64,000 bases of DNA from an uncultured Candidatus Melainabacteria bacterium (GCA_934718275.1 CAKUZD010000007.1:1-64000); one strand, 5' to 3'; counted from the stretch's first letter, positions 46,010-55,376 are shown. Made by a program: numbers and translations. Notes: generated by a model from the sequence alone, not told the origin.

Positions 46010-46921
46010 TTATTTCATAATTATTTCAGCAATTATCTCAGGGAATTGGTTCATCAAAATATCTGCAAATTTTTCAGTATCAATTTGTGTAATAACAATA
46101 GATAACAAGTCATTAGGCAGTTCCGTAATCATATTTTGAATATATTCAGGCTCGATTACAGACATTGCTTTTACAACTTCCGGTTGTTGTTTTTCGCGAT
46201 TAATAACTTTTGTATAAGCATCGGCATCAAATAATTGAAACCATTCTTCATGTTCTTTTCCCAATGACAAAACTAATTGTTGTTTTTGAGTTGGTTGAAA
46301 AGATTTAAGTGCATCTTGGTATTCAAGCGGGTTCAACTGCCCAAACCTTTTTGACAAATCAATACTATCTAAACCCTCTTGAGCTTCTCCTGTAATTTGT
46401 TCTAACACTTGAGCTACGTATTCTTCCGGTAAAGATTGCATGTGTTTTAAAATTTTATTTTTGTCTATATCGTGACTGGTGAGGAATTTGTCCAATTGTT
46501 CCTCCGGCAACAGTTGAACTATTTCTTCTTTTGAGAACATTTGAAAAACTGTATTTACAAGTTGTTCTGCAGGAAGTTCTTCTAGCATTTTCATCAACTT
46601 ATTCTCTGTAAAAAAATATAATCCTTGTAACAAATCACTTTCTTCCATTTCAGGCAAAAAGGTCTGCAATTGTTGAGCAGACATCTCTCTCAAAATCATA
46701 TACTTATTATTGGTATCAGCCAAGTCAAACAATTCCATTACAAGGCTCTTATTAGTAGTCAATTCCTGAGCAAGTTCAATTGCCTGTTGATTACCTTGTG
46801 CAGCCTCTGCTTCAATAATTTCGTCAACAGACATATTTGAATATTTTTCATCAAAAGTAACCTTACTTATATGTAAAATATTCTGCAAATATTCAAGATT
46901 TGAATCAATTACTAAACTCAT
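46010..46921 (-). CDS. Helical-repeat protein, MgtE-N/FliG-like
   Basis: A 303-aa all-helical, Glu/Gln-rich protein. Short repeats such as MSAQQLQTFLPEMEESDLLQ, LPAEQLVNTVFQMFSKEEIV and LPEEQLDKFL resemble the superhelix of the MgtE N-terminal and FliG middle domains. No membrane segment or CBS domain is present, so it is not MgtE itself, and no flagellar gene is nearby. AGGAG lies 6 nt before the ATG. The function is unknown; a scaffold role is possible. Confidence 0.75.
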   Translation of the reverse strand: MSLVIDSNLEYLQNILHISKVTFDEKYSNMSVDEIIEAEAAQGNQQAIELAQELTTNKSLVMELFDLADTNNKYMILREMSAQQLQTFLPEMEESDLLQGLYFFTENKLMKMLEELPAEQLVNTVFQMFSKEEIVQLLPEEQLDKFLTSHDIDKNKILKHMQSLPEEYVAQVLEQITGEAQEGLDSIDLSKRFGQLNPLEYQDALKSFQPTQKQQLVLSLGKEHEEWFQLFDADAYTKVINREKQQPEVVKAMSVIEPEYIQNMITELPNDLLSIVITQIDTEKFADILMNQFPEIIAEIIMK

Positions 46922-47170
46922 AATACTCCTGCATATATACTAAAATATTTAACGGTTCAATATTTCAAAAACTTTAATGATTGTAACCTTTTGTAATAGT
47001 TCTTACTATTCTTATAAATTATAAAAAAAATAATTAATTTTTGGCAAATCAACTAAATGTATCTAATATCTTATTATATACAGCATAAAACAATATTTAA
47101 GGCTAAAAAATAACACCTATAAAACTTCATTTAAGCATTTATTGCTTAATTTATCAAACTATTTACCTTG

Positions 47171-47698
47171 CTAATCATTTTGATTTTTTGCATTATTATA
47201 ATATTCTAGTATTTTTGCGTAATATTTTTTCGCATCAAGTTCTGATTGGAACACTCTTTTAGGAATAAAAACTCCTAATGCATTTCCAACAAAAATTATT
47301 ATATTGTTCTTAGTATCATGTACTGCAATAACACTTTTCCAATTGTACGTAGTACTAGAAGCAGAATTAGTATTTATAAATCCTTCTTCATTAATTGTTA
47401 TTGAACGATTTAAATTAGAACCTTTTATTGCTCTATAAGTAGCACTTCCTGAATTATTTGGAAGCATTTTATATAAAAGAGTATAAAGTAAAATTGTAAA
47501 TATTAAAATTCCAACAATTAACATAATGCCGTTAAAAAATATAGAACTTATAAAAATTCCAAAACATACTGATAATATAAAATAAGCAATTAATATAAAA
47601 TTTATTCTACTAGCCTTTTTAACCATTGGTATTTTAAATGCATCTTTGCAATATAATTGACAATCTTTTTTGGTAATTTCAAATTCTACAACTTCCAT
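47171..47698 (-). CDS. YcxB-like membrane protein
   Basis: A 175-aa protein with two adjacent hydrophobic segments (FILIAYFILSVCFGIFISSI and IMLIVGILIFTILLYTLLY) and a C-terminal domain. That domain, SITINEEGFINTNSASSTTY followed by W-K and later FIPKRVF, fits the YcxB-like family. I chose the ATG at 47698 because AAGGAG precedes it. The 250 nt upstream of the stop side (46922-47170) are AT-rich and show nothing. Confidence 0.8.
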   Translation of the reverse strand: MEVVEFEITKKDCQLYCKDAFKIPMVKKASRINFILIAYFILSVCFGIFISSIFFNGIMLIVGILIFTILLYTLLYKMLPNNSGSATYRAIKGSNLNRSITINEEGFINTNSASSTTYNWKSVIAVHDTKNNIIIFVGNALGVFIPKRVFQSELDAKKYYAKILEYYNNAKNQND

Positions 47699-47756
47699 TC
47701 TTTCTCCTTTTTTATTTGTTCTCCGGTTCAATTATCCCAACTCGTTCTACATTAAT

Positions 47757-47800
47757 ATCAGCTGGTAGGGTGGGAAAAGCAGGAAGCGGTTCCCACCTTC
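47757..47800 (+). repeat. Left terminal inverted repeat of the RAYT unit (REP-like)
   Basis: 44 nt matching the reverse complement of 48407-48450 with about 5 mismatches. It contains GTAG at 47765 followed by a hairpin (GGTGGGAA, loop, TTCCCACC). GTAG before a hairpin is the known mark of REP sequences recognised by RAYT proteins. Confidence 0.85.
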
Positions 47801-47836
47801 ATAATCTAATTCATAAAAAGATGATATAATAAATTT

Positions 47837-48367
47837 ATGTCAAATTACAAGCGAATTTATCTACAAGGATATAACTACGTATTTTTTACGATTGTTACTA
47901 ATAATCGAGAAAATATTTTAATTGAAAATATTGATTTATTACGTGAATCCTTCAAAAATGCACTTGAAAATTTTGCATTCAATATAATTGCAATTTGTGT
48001 TATGCAAAATCATTTACATATGATTTTAAAATTAAAAAACATAAAAGAATATCCTAAGATCATTTATTCTATAAAATTCTATTTTTCGCATAGATTAAAT
48101 AAACATAATAAAATTTCTGAGAGCAAATTAAAAAAAGGTGAAAAAGGAATTTGGCAAAGACGATATTGGGAACATACTATAAGAGATGAAAAGGATTTAT
48201 ATACACATCTTGATTATATTCATTACAATTCTATGAAGCATTATCAAATTTTACCAAGAAATTGGAAATATTCAACATTTTTGAAATTTGTTGAAAAAGG
48301 TTGTTATGATATCAATTGGTGTAATTTTGATGATGTTAATAATATTAATGATTTAAATTTAGAATAG
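47837..48367 (+). CDS. REP-associated tyrosine transposase (RAYT, Y1 family)
   Basis: A 176-aa single-strand transposase of the IS200-like Y1 group. The HUH motif is H59/H61 in VMQNHLHMILKL. IWQRRYWEHTIRDEKDLYTH, then LDYIHYNSMKHYQI with the catalytic tyrosine (Y127 or Y130), is the RAYT signature. RAYTs cut and move REP hairpins rather than a classical IS. It is flanked by inverted REP-like repeats. Related GTAG hairpins occur at five more sites in this window. Confidence 0.93.
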   Translation: MSNYKRIYLQGYNYVFFTIVTNNRENILIENIDLLRESFKNALENFAFNIIAICVMQNHLHMILKLKNIKEYPKIIYSIKFYFSHRLNKHNKISESKLKKGEKGIWQRRYWEHTIRDEKDLYTHLDYIHYNSMKHYQILPRNWKYSTFLKFVEKGCYDINWCNFDDVNNINDLNLE

Positions 48368-48406
48368 ATGATTTAAATATATAACATTTATAAGATGAAA
48401 ACTTGT

Positions 48407-48450
48407 GAAGGTGGGAACCGCTACTGGCTTTTCCCACCCTACCGGCTAAT
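48407..48450 (-). repeat. Right terminal inverted repeat of the RAYT unit (REP-like)
   Basis: Inverted partner of 47757-47800. It holds GGTGGGAA and TTCCCACC arms; on the minus strand GTAG leads the hairpin. It overlaps the 3' end of the lipoprotein gene by 5 nt. Confidence 0.85.
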
Positions 48451-49123
48451 CATCGAAAGAATCCGGTAAATAAGTTCCTTCTTTTAACATTCCGTCTTTT
48501 GTATAATTTTGTATCGTTGACTTATCATCTTCTGTAGTTATTAAAGAAAAATCTCCATTTTTTTCGTGTTCAATTTTTAATGTTTTATTAACAAATAAAC
48601 CATTCTTTAATTCAAAATTTTTATGTATATTACTCCACTGAAGTTTTTTATCAATATCGCCATTTGAATATTCTACATCAATAAAGTCCAAACCCAGTGG
48701 AGATACAATAGTATGAGTATACCTAGTCCCTTTATAATAGAATTTGCCATATTCATCAGAAAATTCTTTATTAACCATCTTTAATCCAGCTTGTGTCAAT
48801 ACATTAAACTCTTTTTCATTATACCCTGTAATTTTTTTAATTTCTCTCGGGTCTCTATTTTTTACTAAACCTTCGGTAAATTCAACATCTTCCAATTTAT
48901 CATTGGAAATTTCTACACTATCTTGTTGGTTTTCGTCACAAGGACAATGTTGTGAATTTGGAACATCTTTAGAAATTTCTACGCTATCTTGTTGACAACC
49001 ACAACAACAAGATTGTTGTCTGTTTGGAGCATTACAACTTGCTACCATAGCTGCTGAAGCCAATAATGGCATTATTATATTTCTTGCTTGTTTCATAGGT
49101 CTTGACATAGATATAACTTTCAT
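48446..49123 (-). CDS. Predicted lipoprotein
   Basis: A 225-aa protein with a lipoprotein signal: basic start, hydrophobic stretch (IIMPLLASAAMVAS) and lipobox cysteine C30. A cysteine-rich segment (QSCCCGCQQ) and a direct repeat QQDSVEIS (residues 44-51 and 66-73) follow. The C-terminal half has beta-like repeats (YTHTIVSPLGLDFIDVEYSN). AAGGAG precedes the ATG. The last codons lie in the RAYT unit's right repeat. Family and function are unknown. Confidence 0.78.
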   Translation of the reverse strand: MKVISMSRPMKQARNIIMPLLASAAMVASCNAPNRQQSCCCGCQQDSVEISKDVPNSQHCPCDENQQDSVEISNDKLEDVEFTEGLVKNRDPREIKKITGYNEKEFNVLTQAGLKMVNKEFSDEYGKFYYKGTRYTHTIVSPLGLDFIDVEYSNGDIDKKLQWSNIHKNFELKNGLFVNKTLKIEHEKNGDFSLITTEDDKSTIQNYTKDGMLKEGTYLPDSFDD

Positions 49124-49347
49124 TTATACACTCCTTTTAAGTTATTTGCTATATAAAAAAACCATAAAAATATTTTTTGCTACAACAAACAAGAGGTTAT
49201 GTAAAAATTACCATGTCTCATCGCATAATATAGTGCATTATAAGTCGATTTTACCTTTGTTAAATTCTTTTTAAATTTTTTAAAAATAAGAATTATATGA
49301 ATAAATTACTAAGAATTCTCACTCTGTATTCTTAGCAACTTAACTGC

Positions 49348-49605
49348 TTACACAACTACATCATACAATGCATCAACTATAATAGGGTCCCATTTAGTCC
49401 CTGCTTCTTGACGCATGATTGCTAGTGCTTCTTCTTTAGACATAGCTTTTCTATAAGCTCTATCAGATGTCATAGCACAATAAGCATCTGCAACGGCAAT
49501 AATTCTAGAGCCTAAAGGTATAGACATTCTTTTCAAACCTTCCGGTTCACCTGAACCGTCATAGCGTTCTTTTTGATAACAAATATAAGGAACAACTTCT
49601 GACAT
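49348..49605 (-). pseudogene. HD-GYP phosphodiesterase, C-terminal fragment
   Basis: The 85-aa frame is the C-terminal third of an HD-GYP domain, which cleaves cyclic di-GMP: QKERYDGSGEPEGL, then IPLGSRIIAVADAYCAMTSD. The HD metal residues and the N-terminal sensor part are missing, and no in-frame continuation is visible upstream. It lies just outside the integrated element's left border. It is probably a decayed remnant, although a short translated product cannot be excluded. Confidence 0.75.
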
Positions 49606-49703
49606 GAAGTTTATACATATACTGGTCTGTAATTAAAGTATACTAATTAACAGTGAGTATTTATATGCACAAATAATTTGAAATAGGGATAAAACGCACT
49701 AAA

Positions 49704-49725
49704 AAAGAGCCTTTTTAGGCTCTTT
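49704..49725 (-). terminator. Terminator following the displaced tRNA 3' end
   Basis: AAAGAGCC (49704-49711) pairs with GGCTCTTT (49718-49725); A and T runs lie on both sides. It sits 6 nt past the tRNA fragment on the minus strand, where a tRNA terminator is expected. Confidence 0.75.
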
Positions 49726-49730
49726 CTAAA

Positions 49731-49754
49731 TGGAGGAGGAGGTGGGATTCGAAC
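49731..49754 (-). other. tRNA 3'-end fragment, element attachment site
   Basis: Read on the minus strand this is GTTCGAATCCCACCTCCTCC plus TCCA: the T-loop, T-stem 3' side, acceptor 3' strand and CCA of a tRNA. The 5' part does not continue; the bases before it do not pair as a T-stem. This is the mark of an integrated element that displaced the 3' end of a tRNA gene. The isotype cannot be told. Confidence 0.75.
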
Positions 49755-49870
49755 ACGTATTTTTGCTTTTTGTGTTCTTAAGTTTTCTCCTGTATCCTCT
49801 AATATCGTTTAGTTTCAGCCAACCATTCTTTTGGTAATTTCTAATAACTTTCAGGGACTTTTTGTAGCTT

Positions 49871-49890
49871 CAGCCCCCAAATAGCCCCCG
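49871..49890. repeat. Subterminal repeat, left copy
   Basis: CAGCCCCCAAATAGCCCCCG holds two AGCCCCC boxes 11 nt apart, 117 nt inside the left border. The last 15 nt of the window are the same with one change. It may be an integrase arm-type binding site. Confidence 0.45.
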
Positions 49891-49895
49891 TAATT

Positions 49896-50555
49896 TTAAT
49901 TATTTAGTTCAATAAAACCTAAAAGTTGTTTATAAAGTTTACTTATTTTCCCATCAACTATGCCTATAAAAAATGGAGTATCCATATTCATCCAATGCCC
50001 ATGAGCAGCCACTATTAATCCTTTCGCTTTGAGTCGAAATGTGTAGCTTGTAAATAATTCTTCATCCATGTTCAAATCAGATAGTAAAGTCTTGCCAATT
50101 TCCTCGGAAATAGGATTATTAAATTTTTTTCCTATATGTTCATTTTCAATCTGATTAATTTTGTATAAAATTAAAAATTCTTTATCACTTAATTCATCAA
50201 TAATGTTTACATACAAATCATAATCAGAATCAGAAATTTTATTAGGGTAACAAATTCCATTAACTGTTAATCTTTTAAAGCGTTCAATTTTATCATTTGT
50301 AGTTGCTTTTGCGATTACTTGAACTGATTTATAAAGTCTTTTTAATGATTTAACTGCATCTAAACTTTGAGTATCAATTTTTTTAGTTTCATTTAATACC
50401 TCGTTTATAAAGTTATCTTCATTACGAGTTTCAATATATGTTAATGCTTCCTTACACAAATCTAATGGATTTACGCATGTTGCTATTCCGCGCCCACTTG
50501 ATATTAAAAATTCTGTTATTGAATCATTTAATGTTTTACGAGTTAACTCTGACAT
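49896..50555 (-). CDS. Hypothetical protein, third gene of the KAP-CoiA operon
   Basis: A 219-aa, mostly helical protein with no membrane segment. The second half (SDKEFLILYKINQIENEHIG and later LFTSYTFRLKAKGLIVAAHG) has the look of a winged-helix domain. I do not recognise the family. It starts 16 nt after the CoiA-like gene on the same strand, so it is likely co-transcribed with KAP and CoiA. It could be a sensor, adaptor or DNA-binding part of the same system. Confidence 0.75.
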   Translation of the reverse strand: MSELTRKTLNDSITEFLISSGRGIATCVNPLDLCKEALTYIETRNEDNFINEVLNETKKIDTQSLDAVKSLKRLYKSVQVIAKATTNDKIERFKRLTVNGICYPNKISDSDYDLYVNIIDELSDKEFLILYKINQIENEHIGKKFNNPISEEIGKTLLSDLNMDEELFTSYTFRLKAKGLIVAAHGHWMNMDTPFFIGIVDGKISKLYKQLLGFIELNN

Positions 50556-50571
50556 CCATATTTCCTTTCTT

Positions 50572-51369
50572 TTAAAATCTTCTACGCCTTCTTGAATAGT
50601 AACGAGGTTTCGGATATAAAACTCGTGGAATAACAGCTATATTAGTTTGTTTTTGTAAAAGTTGTTGAGTCTTTTCTAAGTTTTCAGTTAAGTTTTTAAA
50701 ATATGTAATAATGTTGCCGTCTTTACAAGTTTGTACAAATTGTTCTCTTGAACATAGTATTACTATAGACTCATTATTTAATTTCTGAGGAATTAAACAA
50801 TAAAGATAATTTCTTAAATCTTGATTATTTGTCAAATGTTCTGTACCCATAAAATCAAAGATTATTGGGACAGAGGAGTTTAACCAATCTTTTGGAAATA
50901 TTTTGTTTACAGAGTGAGTGCAAAAAATCCCTTGACCTATCTGTTTTAATAATGGAAGTCCATTAATAAGCCGTTTATAATCATTTTTCAGCCTTGTACC
51001 GTCAACTACCCAAAGCATATTTTTGTAAAAATTTTCTCTCGAAATTCGTTCCTCAGGTTTGATATGTGAATGTTGAAATTCTATAACTAAGCCTTGGTCT
51101 GTACAAACATCCGCAATATGATTTTCGCTTGTAGTATTATCTGTGAATATTTTCTCTTGCCACTCGAAGGGAAAACAATTTTTCCAATTTCTATGCCATT
51201 CTGTTTCGCTTTCCCACCACCTATCGCAACTAACTTTTGATTTATGAGCCCAATGATTTATTTTCCTTACACCACATTTTGCAATGACAGGCTGACCACA
51301 AGCAGGACATATCCCATTTAATCCTTTTTGAGCTTCTTTTTTTTCATTATTTACAAGAGCAAATTTCAT
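50572..51369 (-). CDS. CoiA-like protein with zinc finger and nuclease domain
   Basis: A 265-aa protein. The N-terminus has a zinc-binding pattern: C21-x2-C24 (CPACGQPVIAKCG) and H39-W-A-H42. The central part fits the CoiA restriction-endonuclease-like fold: E56/E58 in WESETEWHRNWK, D87 in IADV and E97-x-Q99 in VIEFQHSHIKPEERISREN. MLWVVDG follows. The C-terminal end is very basic (RYYSRRRRRF). CoiA is known from competence and also occurs in defence islands. Here it lies 85 nt after a KAP NTPase in a mobile element, which favours defence. Confidence 0.82.
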   Translation of the reverse strand: MKFALVNNEKKEAQKGLNGICPACGQPVIAKCGVRKINHWAHKSKVSCDRWWESETEWHRNWKNCFPFEWQEKIFTDNTTSENHIADVCTDQGLVIEFQHSHIKPEERISRENFYKNMLWVVDGTRLKNDYKRLINGLPLLKQIGQGIFCTHSVNKIFPKDWLNSSVPIIFDFMGTEHLTNNQDLRNYLYCLIPQKLNNESIVILCSREQFVQTCKDGNIITYFKNLTENLEKTQQLLQKQTNIAVIPRVLYPKPRYYSRRRRRF

Positions 51370-51454
51370 CTTAAACTCCTAAAATTTGTAACAATAATAA
51401 CATATAAGTTTATAAATTTAGGAATTATTAATTATTATTTAATAATTGATGGTT

Positions 51455-54400
51455 CTATTTTTTTAGTTTTATTTTACCAAAGGTTTTTCCTTGAAATATT
51501 TCATTTATAAGAATTTTTACTTCTTGTTGAAATCCCCTTATTTCTGTGTCTCTCAAAATGTCATTATACAAATCATATGACCACTGAAGCATTTGTTTTA
51601 TTATATCTAATTTGTTTTCAATGTCAGTTTCATATATAATTTTAGTATTTAACAATAAAGTTCTTGAAGGTATTTTCCGTACTTCGCCAATTAATCTATC
51701 TGTAATTATCGGGCGTTTAGGCAATAATTTTAAAATTCTATCATCAATACTATTTTGGTTGATAATTCTATTTAATTCTTCGTATTTATTTGTAATCATA
51801 CGAATTGACTCAACCAATGCTTCAAAGAATCGTATATCTTCTGTTTCAAATAAAGTAACACTTAACATTTTTTCTCGTTCATCAATATCATATAAATCAA
51901 GAAAATGTCGCCATATTTTAACAATACATTCAATATCATCTTCGGGTCGAATTTCAGTCCTAAAACTAACTAATTCATCAGCAGTATATGCTTTTATTTT
52001 ATCTATTTTAAGTAACCAATATGCCTTATTTTCAATATCGTAATTGTTTTCAAATATTAGTTTATATATGGTTCTTAAGTTTTCATCCGTATGAACTACA
52101 GATATTGTCATAAAGATATTTATAGCACAATCTAAATAGTCATCTTCGTTCTCATTATTTTCGGAAATTAAATTATTAAATATATTTATAATTCTATCAT
52201 CATCCTCCCAAACTTCATTACCCATTTTGTGTATTATTTCACCAAAAATTTTACAAAATTCTGTAGCAAATAGGTCATCGTTTAAAACTAGACAAATCAA
52301 ATTCTTCAACTCATCTTTATTCCCTTGAATAAATAATGTTAGTAAACATGTTAGTTGCTCAAAATATTCCTTATTTTTATTCGGAATAAGGGTATTCTCT
52401 GCAAGCTCATATGTTGCGTTCAATAAATTATTTATAATTTGAGTGTTTGGATTTCCTTTTATTATTTCAACATATTCCTTTAAAAAGTTTTCTTGTTCTT
52501 CTAAACAATGTGAAATATCTTCCGTAATAATATTATTTGTGATATTTTGTGAGAATAAAATTTTATTATCTTCTGATAGTGTATTATAATTTGCTAATAA
52601 AAAGTTTTTTAACATATTGAAGTTTTCGACGTCATTCTCAAATTTAAAAATATTTTCTATCAGCAATTTTTCTATTTCATTAATGTTATTATAATTATGT
52701 TCTTTCAACAGATTTACAATTTCTAAAACATTTTTTATGTAATTTTGTTCTTCAATAAGTATTGAACATAAAGAATCTATCATATGATAGTTACTTGGTT
52801 TAATAATAAAAAATTTCTCAACTAAAAGATTTTTTATAATTTCTATTACTGTAGTAATTTCAAATTCGGTTTTTATACTATCAGAAACTTTATCTTCAAC
52901 TGCAACTTCTAACAATAGTAAATATTCATTAATATTTTGTTCAGATAATCTGTTAATATTTTTATTTGTGTAATCTATAATAAAATTGAATAACTCTGTA
53001 TTTTCTTCATTAATAAATTTAATTAATAATGAGTCAAAGTTTTCACTATTATTGTCAATAATATAATCAAGAGCTTTTTCGATAGTACTTAAAACATCTT
53101 GTTTATTGTCTGTACTAATATAACTATTTTTATCAATAAATTCTTCAATAAAAACTGTTACATAATCAACACTTACATGCTTGTATAAAAAATCATAATT
53201 TTTGAAAGCATTGTATGTATATTCAAATCCAAAAGTAAAATCTTCGCCCTCTACAACATTTTCTGATGCAAAAACTGGTGATATAATCCATTTACAGAAT
53301 TCTTTACTTATAAATTCAGGATTAACATTATAAAAATCTAATAAAGCATTTGAAGCGTCTTCAAATAAGTTCATTCTTTTTTTATCTTCTTCTGATGATG
53401 TATCATAGCTAAATTTTGTACGGTATGTTTTATTTAAAGAAGCTATTAATTTATTGATTTTAGTTTTTGATACTGCATTTAACAAATTTATATAGTCGTC
53501 AACAGATAGTATTTCTCTATATTTATTATGTTTATATAATGTATCAACAAAAGAATCAATTAAGAATCTTGTTTCATTTGATATAAAGGGTATTAATTTT
53601 ATAATTGTGGAGAATGCATTTTCTTTATGCAAATTATAAGACAAACTTTCATAAACACTCTTTATTAATTTTGCATTATCTACAGACAATTTATTATTTT
53701 CGATATTTAAAATTTTAAGAAGTTTTTCATAAGAATTATGTATAAGTGCTTCTTCTATTTCATATGCTTGCTCACCATATTTTCTACTTAATGAATTTTG
53801 ATTAAGTAATAAAAATGGTTTTAAAGATGTAGGAAGTTCAAACTTATTATTAATTAAATTCAAATATTGGTTTAAATCATAAAAACAAGATTTTAGTTTC
53901 CAAGTTTTCTGTTCATTATTAGAAACTTCAAGGAATTTATCTCTAATCTTTACATCAATATGAAACCTTGGAGGTTTCCCAACTCTTAAGACCTCCAAGA
54001 CATAGCTCAAGAGTTTTGGTTCTAACAGAAGCTCTTTATAAAAGTATGGGAAATCGACTTTCAAAACTGAAAGTATAGCTAATGTTAAAGGGTGTTTTGT
54101 TACAATTCCATCAGCTAATCCACCAGCCTTACCAACCATTTCTTCTGATTCCCTTTTAGTTGCAATATTCCAACTCTGAAAAAAGGTATTAAGTATTTGA
54201 ATTGCTTGCCTTGGATTTTGTACATTAGGATGAATCAATCTACATAATAAATTTTCGAGGTCTGTCCCTGAATCTGTTAATTGAGCTTCAAAATCCTCAA
54301 AATTGGGTATCTGTGTTTCTAATAATTGTTTTGAATAATCAATCATATCCCTATAAGGGAAAGGAGGAATATCAATTCTAAAATGGAATATTTTATCTAA

Positions 54401-55321
54401 AAATCGTTTAGCTTCCGTTTGCAGCACACAAGGTTCCAGATTTTTATCATCTATGATTTTTATTGACATTAGAGCATCTGAAATTTTATATTCACAGCAA
54501 GAAACAACAAATACAAATCCAATATTATTTTTTTCTTCTATATTAAAATCCATAAATGCTCTTATTGCATTAATACAATCAACCATTTCTTGCGCAGTTG
54601 GTAAACGGTCAATATCATCGACAAAGACTACTATCTTATTTATAGAAGGTTTTTCTTTTTTATACTTTGGAAGTTGATCTTTTAAAAATTCTTCATAAAT
54701 TTCAGCAGAAGTGTCTGGCAAATCAACTTTGGTAATATTTTGAAAAACGGGAATAAGCATATTGTTTTTATTAAGGAGTTCTTTTGTTATATATGCAGAA
54801 AGTCCCACGAAAGGAATAGTTGAAACAACTTTTCCCCAATATTCAACATTTTGCAAAATAAAATTCCATACATAGCATAAAAACAAATTAAAGCCGACAA
54901 TTTGTACCCAATTAAAAATTACATTAATTATATTTTTGCGTAGTTCTTGATTATTGCATAATTCTAGTACTTGTTTTGTAATTTGGCGACTGAATTTGTC
55001 TTTTATATTTTCATCTGAACCTCCAAGTTTTATATAAATTCCCCTCAACAAAGCTCTTTTGATACTTTCACCACCATATTTCCAAGCGTTAAAATCAATA
55101 CAATATACGTTATTTGACTCTTTATCAAGTTTCTTACGGCAAATTTCTTTTATAGAACTTTTCCCAACTCCCCACTTCCCTAATAACCCTATATTATAGG
55201 GCATTTTCAAATCTTTATTAGTTATCAAATCATACAATATGTCGGCATAATGTTCGTGTCCGAATTGGTCTTTTTCTACAGAATCTAATGGTTTGTCTAA
55301 TAGTAATGGAATCTTTTTCAA
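51455..55321 (-). CDS. KAP-family P-loop NTPase, 1288 aa
   Basis: The N-terminal third is a KAP NTPase: Walker A GLLGKWGVGKSS at 45-56, then IDFNAWKYGG, two hydrophobic segments inserted between the Walker motifs (about 135-155 and 164-180), and Walker B VVFVDDIDRLP at 231-241. This insertion is the hallmark of KAP proteins, which sit on the inner face of the membrane. The remaining 850-900 residues are helical and acidic, possibly a repeat superhelix that senses a target. The start is a TTG at 55321 with AGGGG upstream. It heads an operon with CoiA-like and orphan genes. KAP proteins occur in several anti-phage systems. Confidence 0.88.
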   Translation of the reverse strand: MKKIPLLLDKPLDSVEKDQFGHEHYADILYDLITNKDLKMPYNIGLLGKWGVGKSSIKEICRKKLDKESNNVYCIDFNAWKYGGESIKRALLRGIYIKLGGSDENIKDKFSRQITKQVLELCNNQELRKNIINVIFNWVQIVGFNLFLCYVWNFILQNVEYWGKVVSTIPFVGLSAYITKELLNKNNMLIPVFQNITKVDLPDTSAEIYEEFLKDQLPKYKKEKPSINKIVVFVDDIDRLPTAQEMVDCINAIRAFMDFNIEEKNNIGFVFVVSCCEYKISDALMSIKIIDDKNLEPCVLQTEAKRFLDKIFHFRIDIPPFPYRDMIDYSKQLLETQIPNFEDFEAQLTDSGTDLENLLCRLIHPNVQNPRQAIQILNTFFQSWNIATKRESEEMVGKAGGLADGIVTKHPLTLAILSVLKVDFPYFYKELLLEPKLLSYVLEVLRVGKPPRFHIDVKIRDKFLEVSNNEQKTWKLKSCFYDLNQYLNLINNKFELPTSLKPFLLLNQNSLSRKYGEQAYEIEEALIHNSYEKLLKILNIENNKLSVDNAKLIKSVYESLSYNLHKENAFSTIIKLIPFISNETRFLIDSFVDTLYKHNKYREILSVDDYINLLNAVSKTKINKLIASLNKTYRTKFSYDTSSEEDKKRMNLFEDASNALLDFYNVNPEFISKEFCKWIISPVFASENVVEGEDFTFGFEYTYNAFKNYDFLYKHVSVDYVTVFIEEFIDKNSYISTDNKQDVLSTIEKALDYIIDNNSENFDSLLIKFINEENTELFNFIIDYTNKNINRLSEQNINEYLLLLEVAVEDKVSDSIKTEFEITTVIEIIKNLLVEKFFIIKPSNYHMIDSLCSILIEEQNYIKNVLEIVNLLKEHNYNNINEIEKLLIENIFKFENDVENFNMLKNFLLANYNTLSEDNKILFSQNITNNIITEDISHCLEEQENFLKEYVEIIKGNPNTQIINNLLNATYELAENTLIPNKNKEYFEQLTCLLTLFIQGNKDELKNLICLVLNDDLFATEFCKIFGEIIHKMGNEVWEDDDRIINIFNNLISENNENEDDYLDCAINIFMTISVVHTDENLRTIYKLIFENNYDIENKAYWLLKIDKIKAYTADELVSFRTEIRPEDDIECIVKIWRHFLDLYDIDEREKMLSVTLFETEDIRFFEALVESIRMITNKYEELNRIINQNSIDDRILKLLPKRPIITDRLIGEVRKIPSRTLLLNTKIIYETDIENKLDIIKQMLQWSYDLYNDILRDTEIRGFQQEVKILINEIFQGKTFGKIKLKK

Positions 55322-55376
55322 TACAACACCCCTTTTTAGGGTTTATTATAGCATGAACAAGAGTTTCTGTTTACTA

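Larger units (their letters stand above)
47757..48450 (+). mobile_element. RAYT gene framed by inverted REP-like repeats
   Basis: A 694-nt unit: left repeat, a short leader, the REP-associated tyrosine transposase gene, and the inverted right repeat. The right repeat reaches into the last codons of the lipoprotein gene (stop at 48446), suggesting that the unit landed at that 3' end or supplied its stop. The gene is intact. Confidence 0.8.

Noticed and set aside
49731..49754. A complete tRNA gene
   Set aside because: Only the 3' part from the T-loop onward is present. The upstream bases do not form T, anticodon or D arms.
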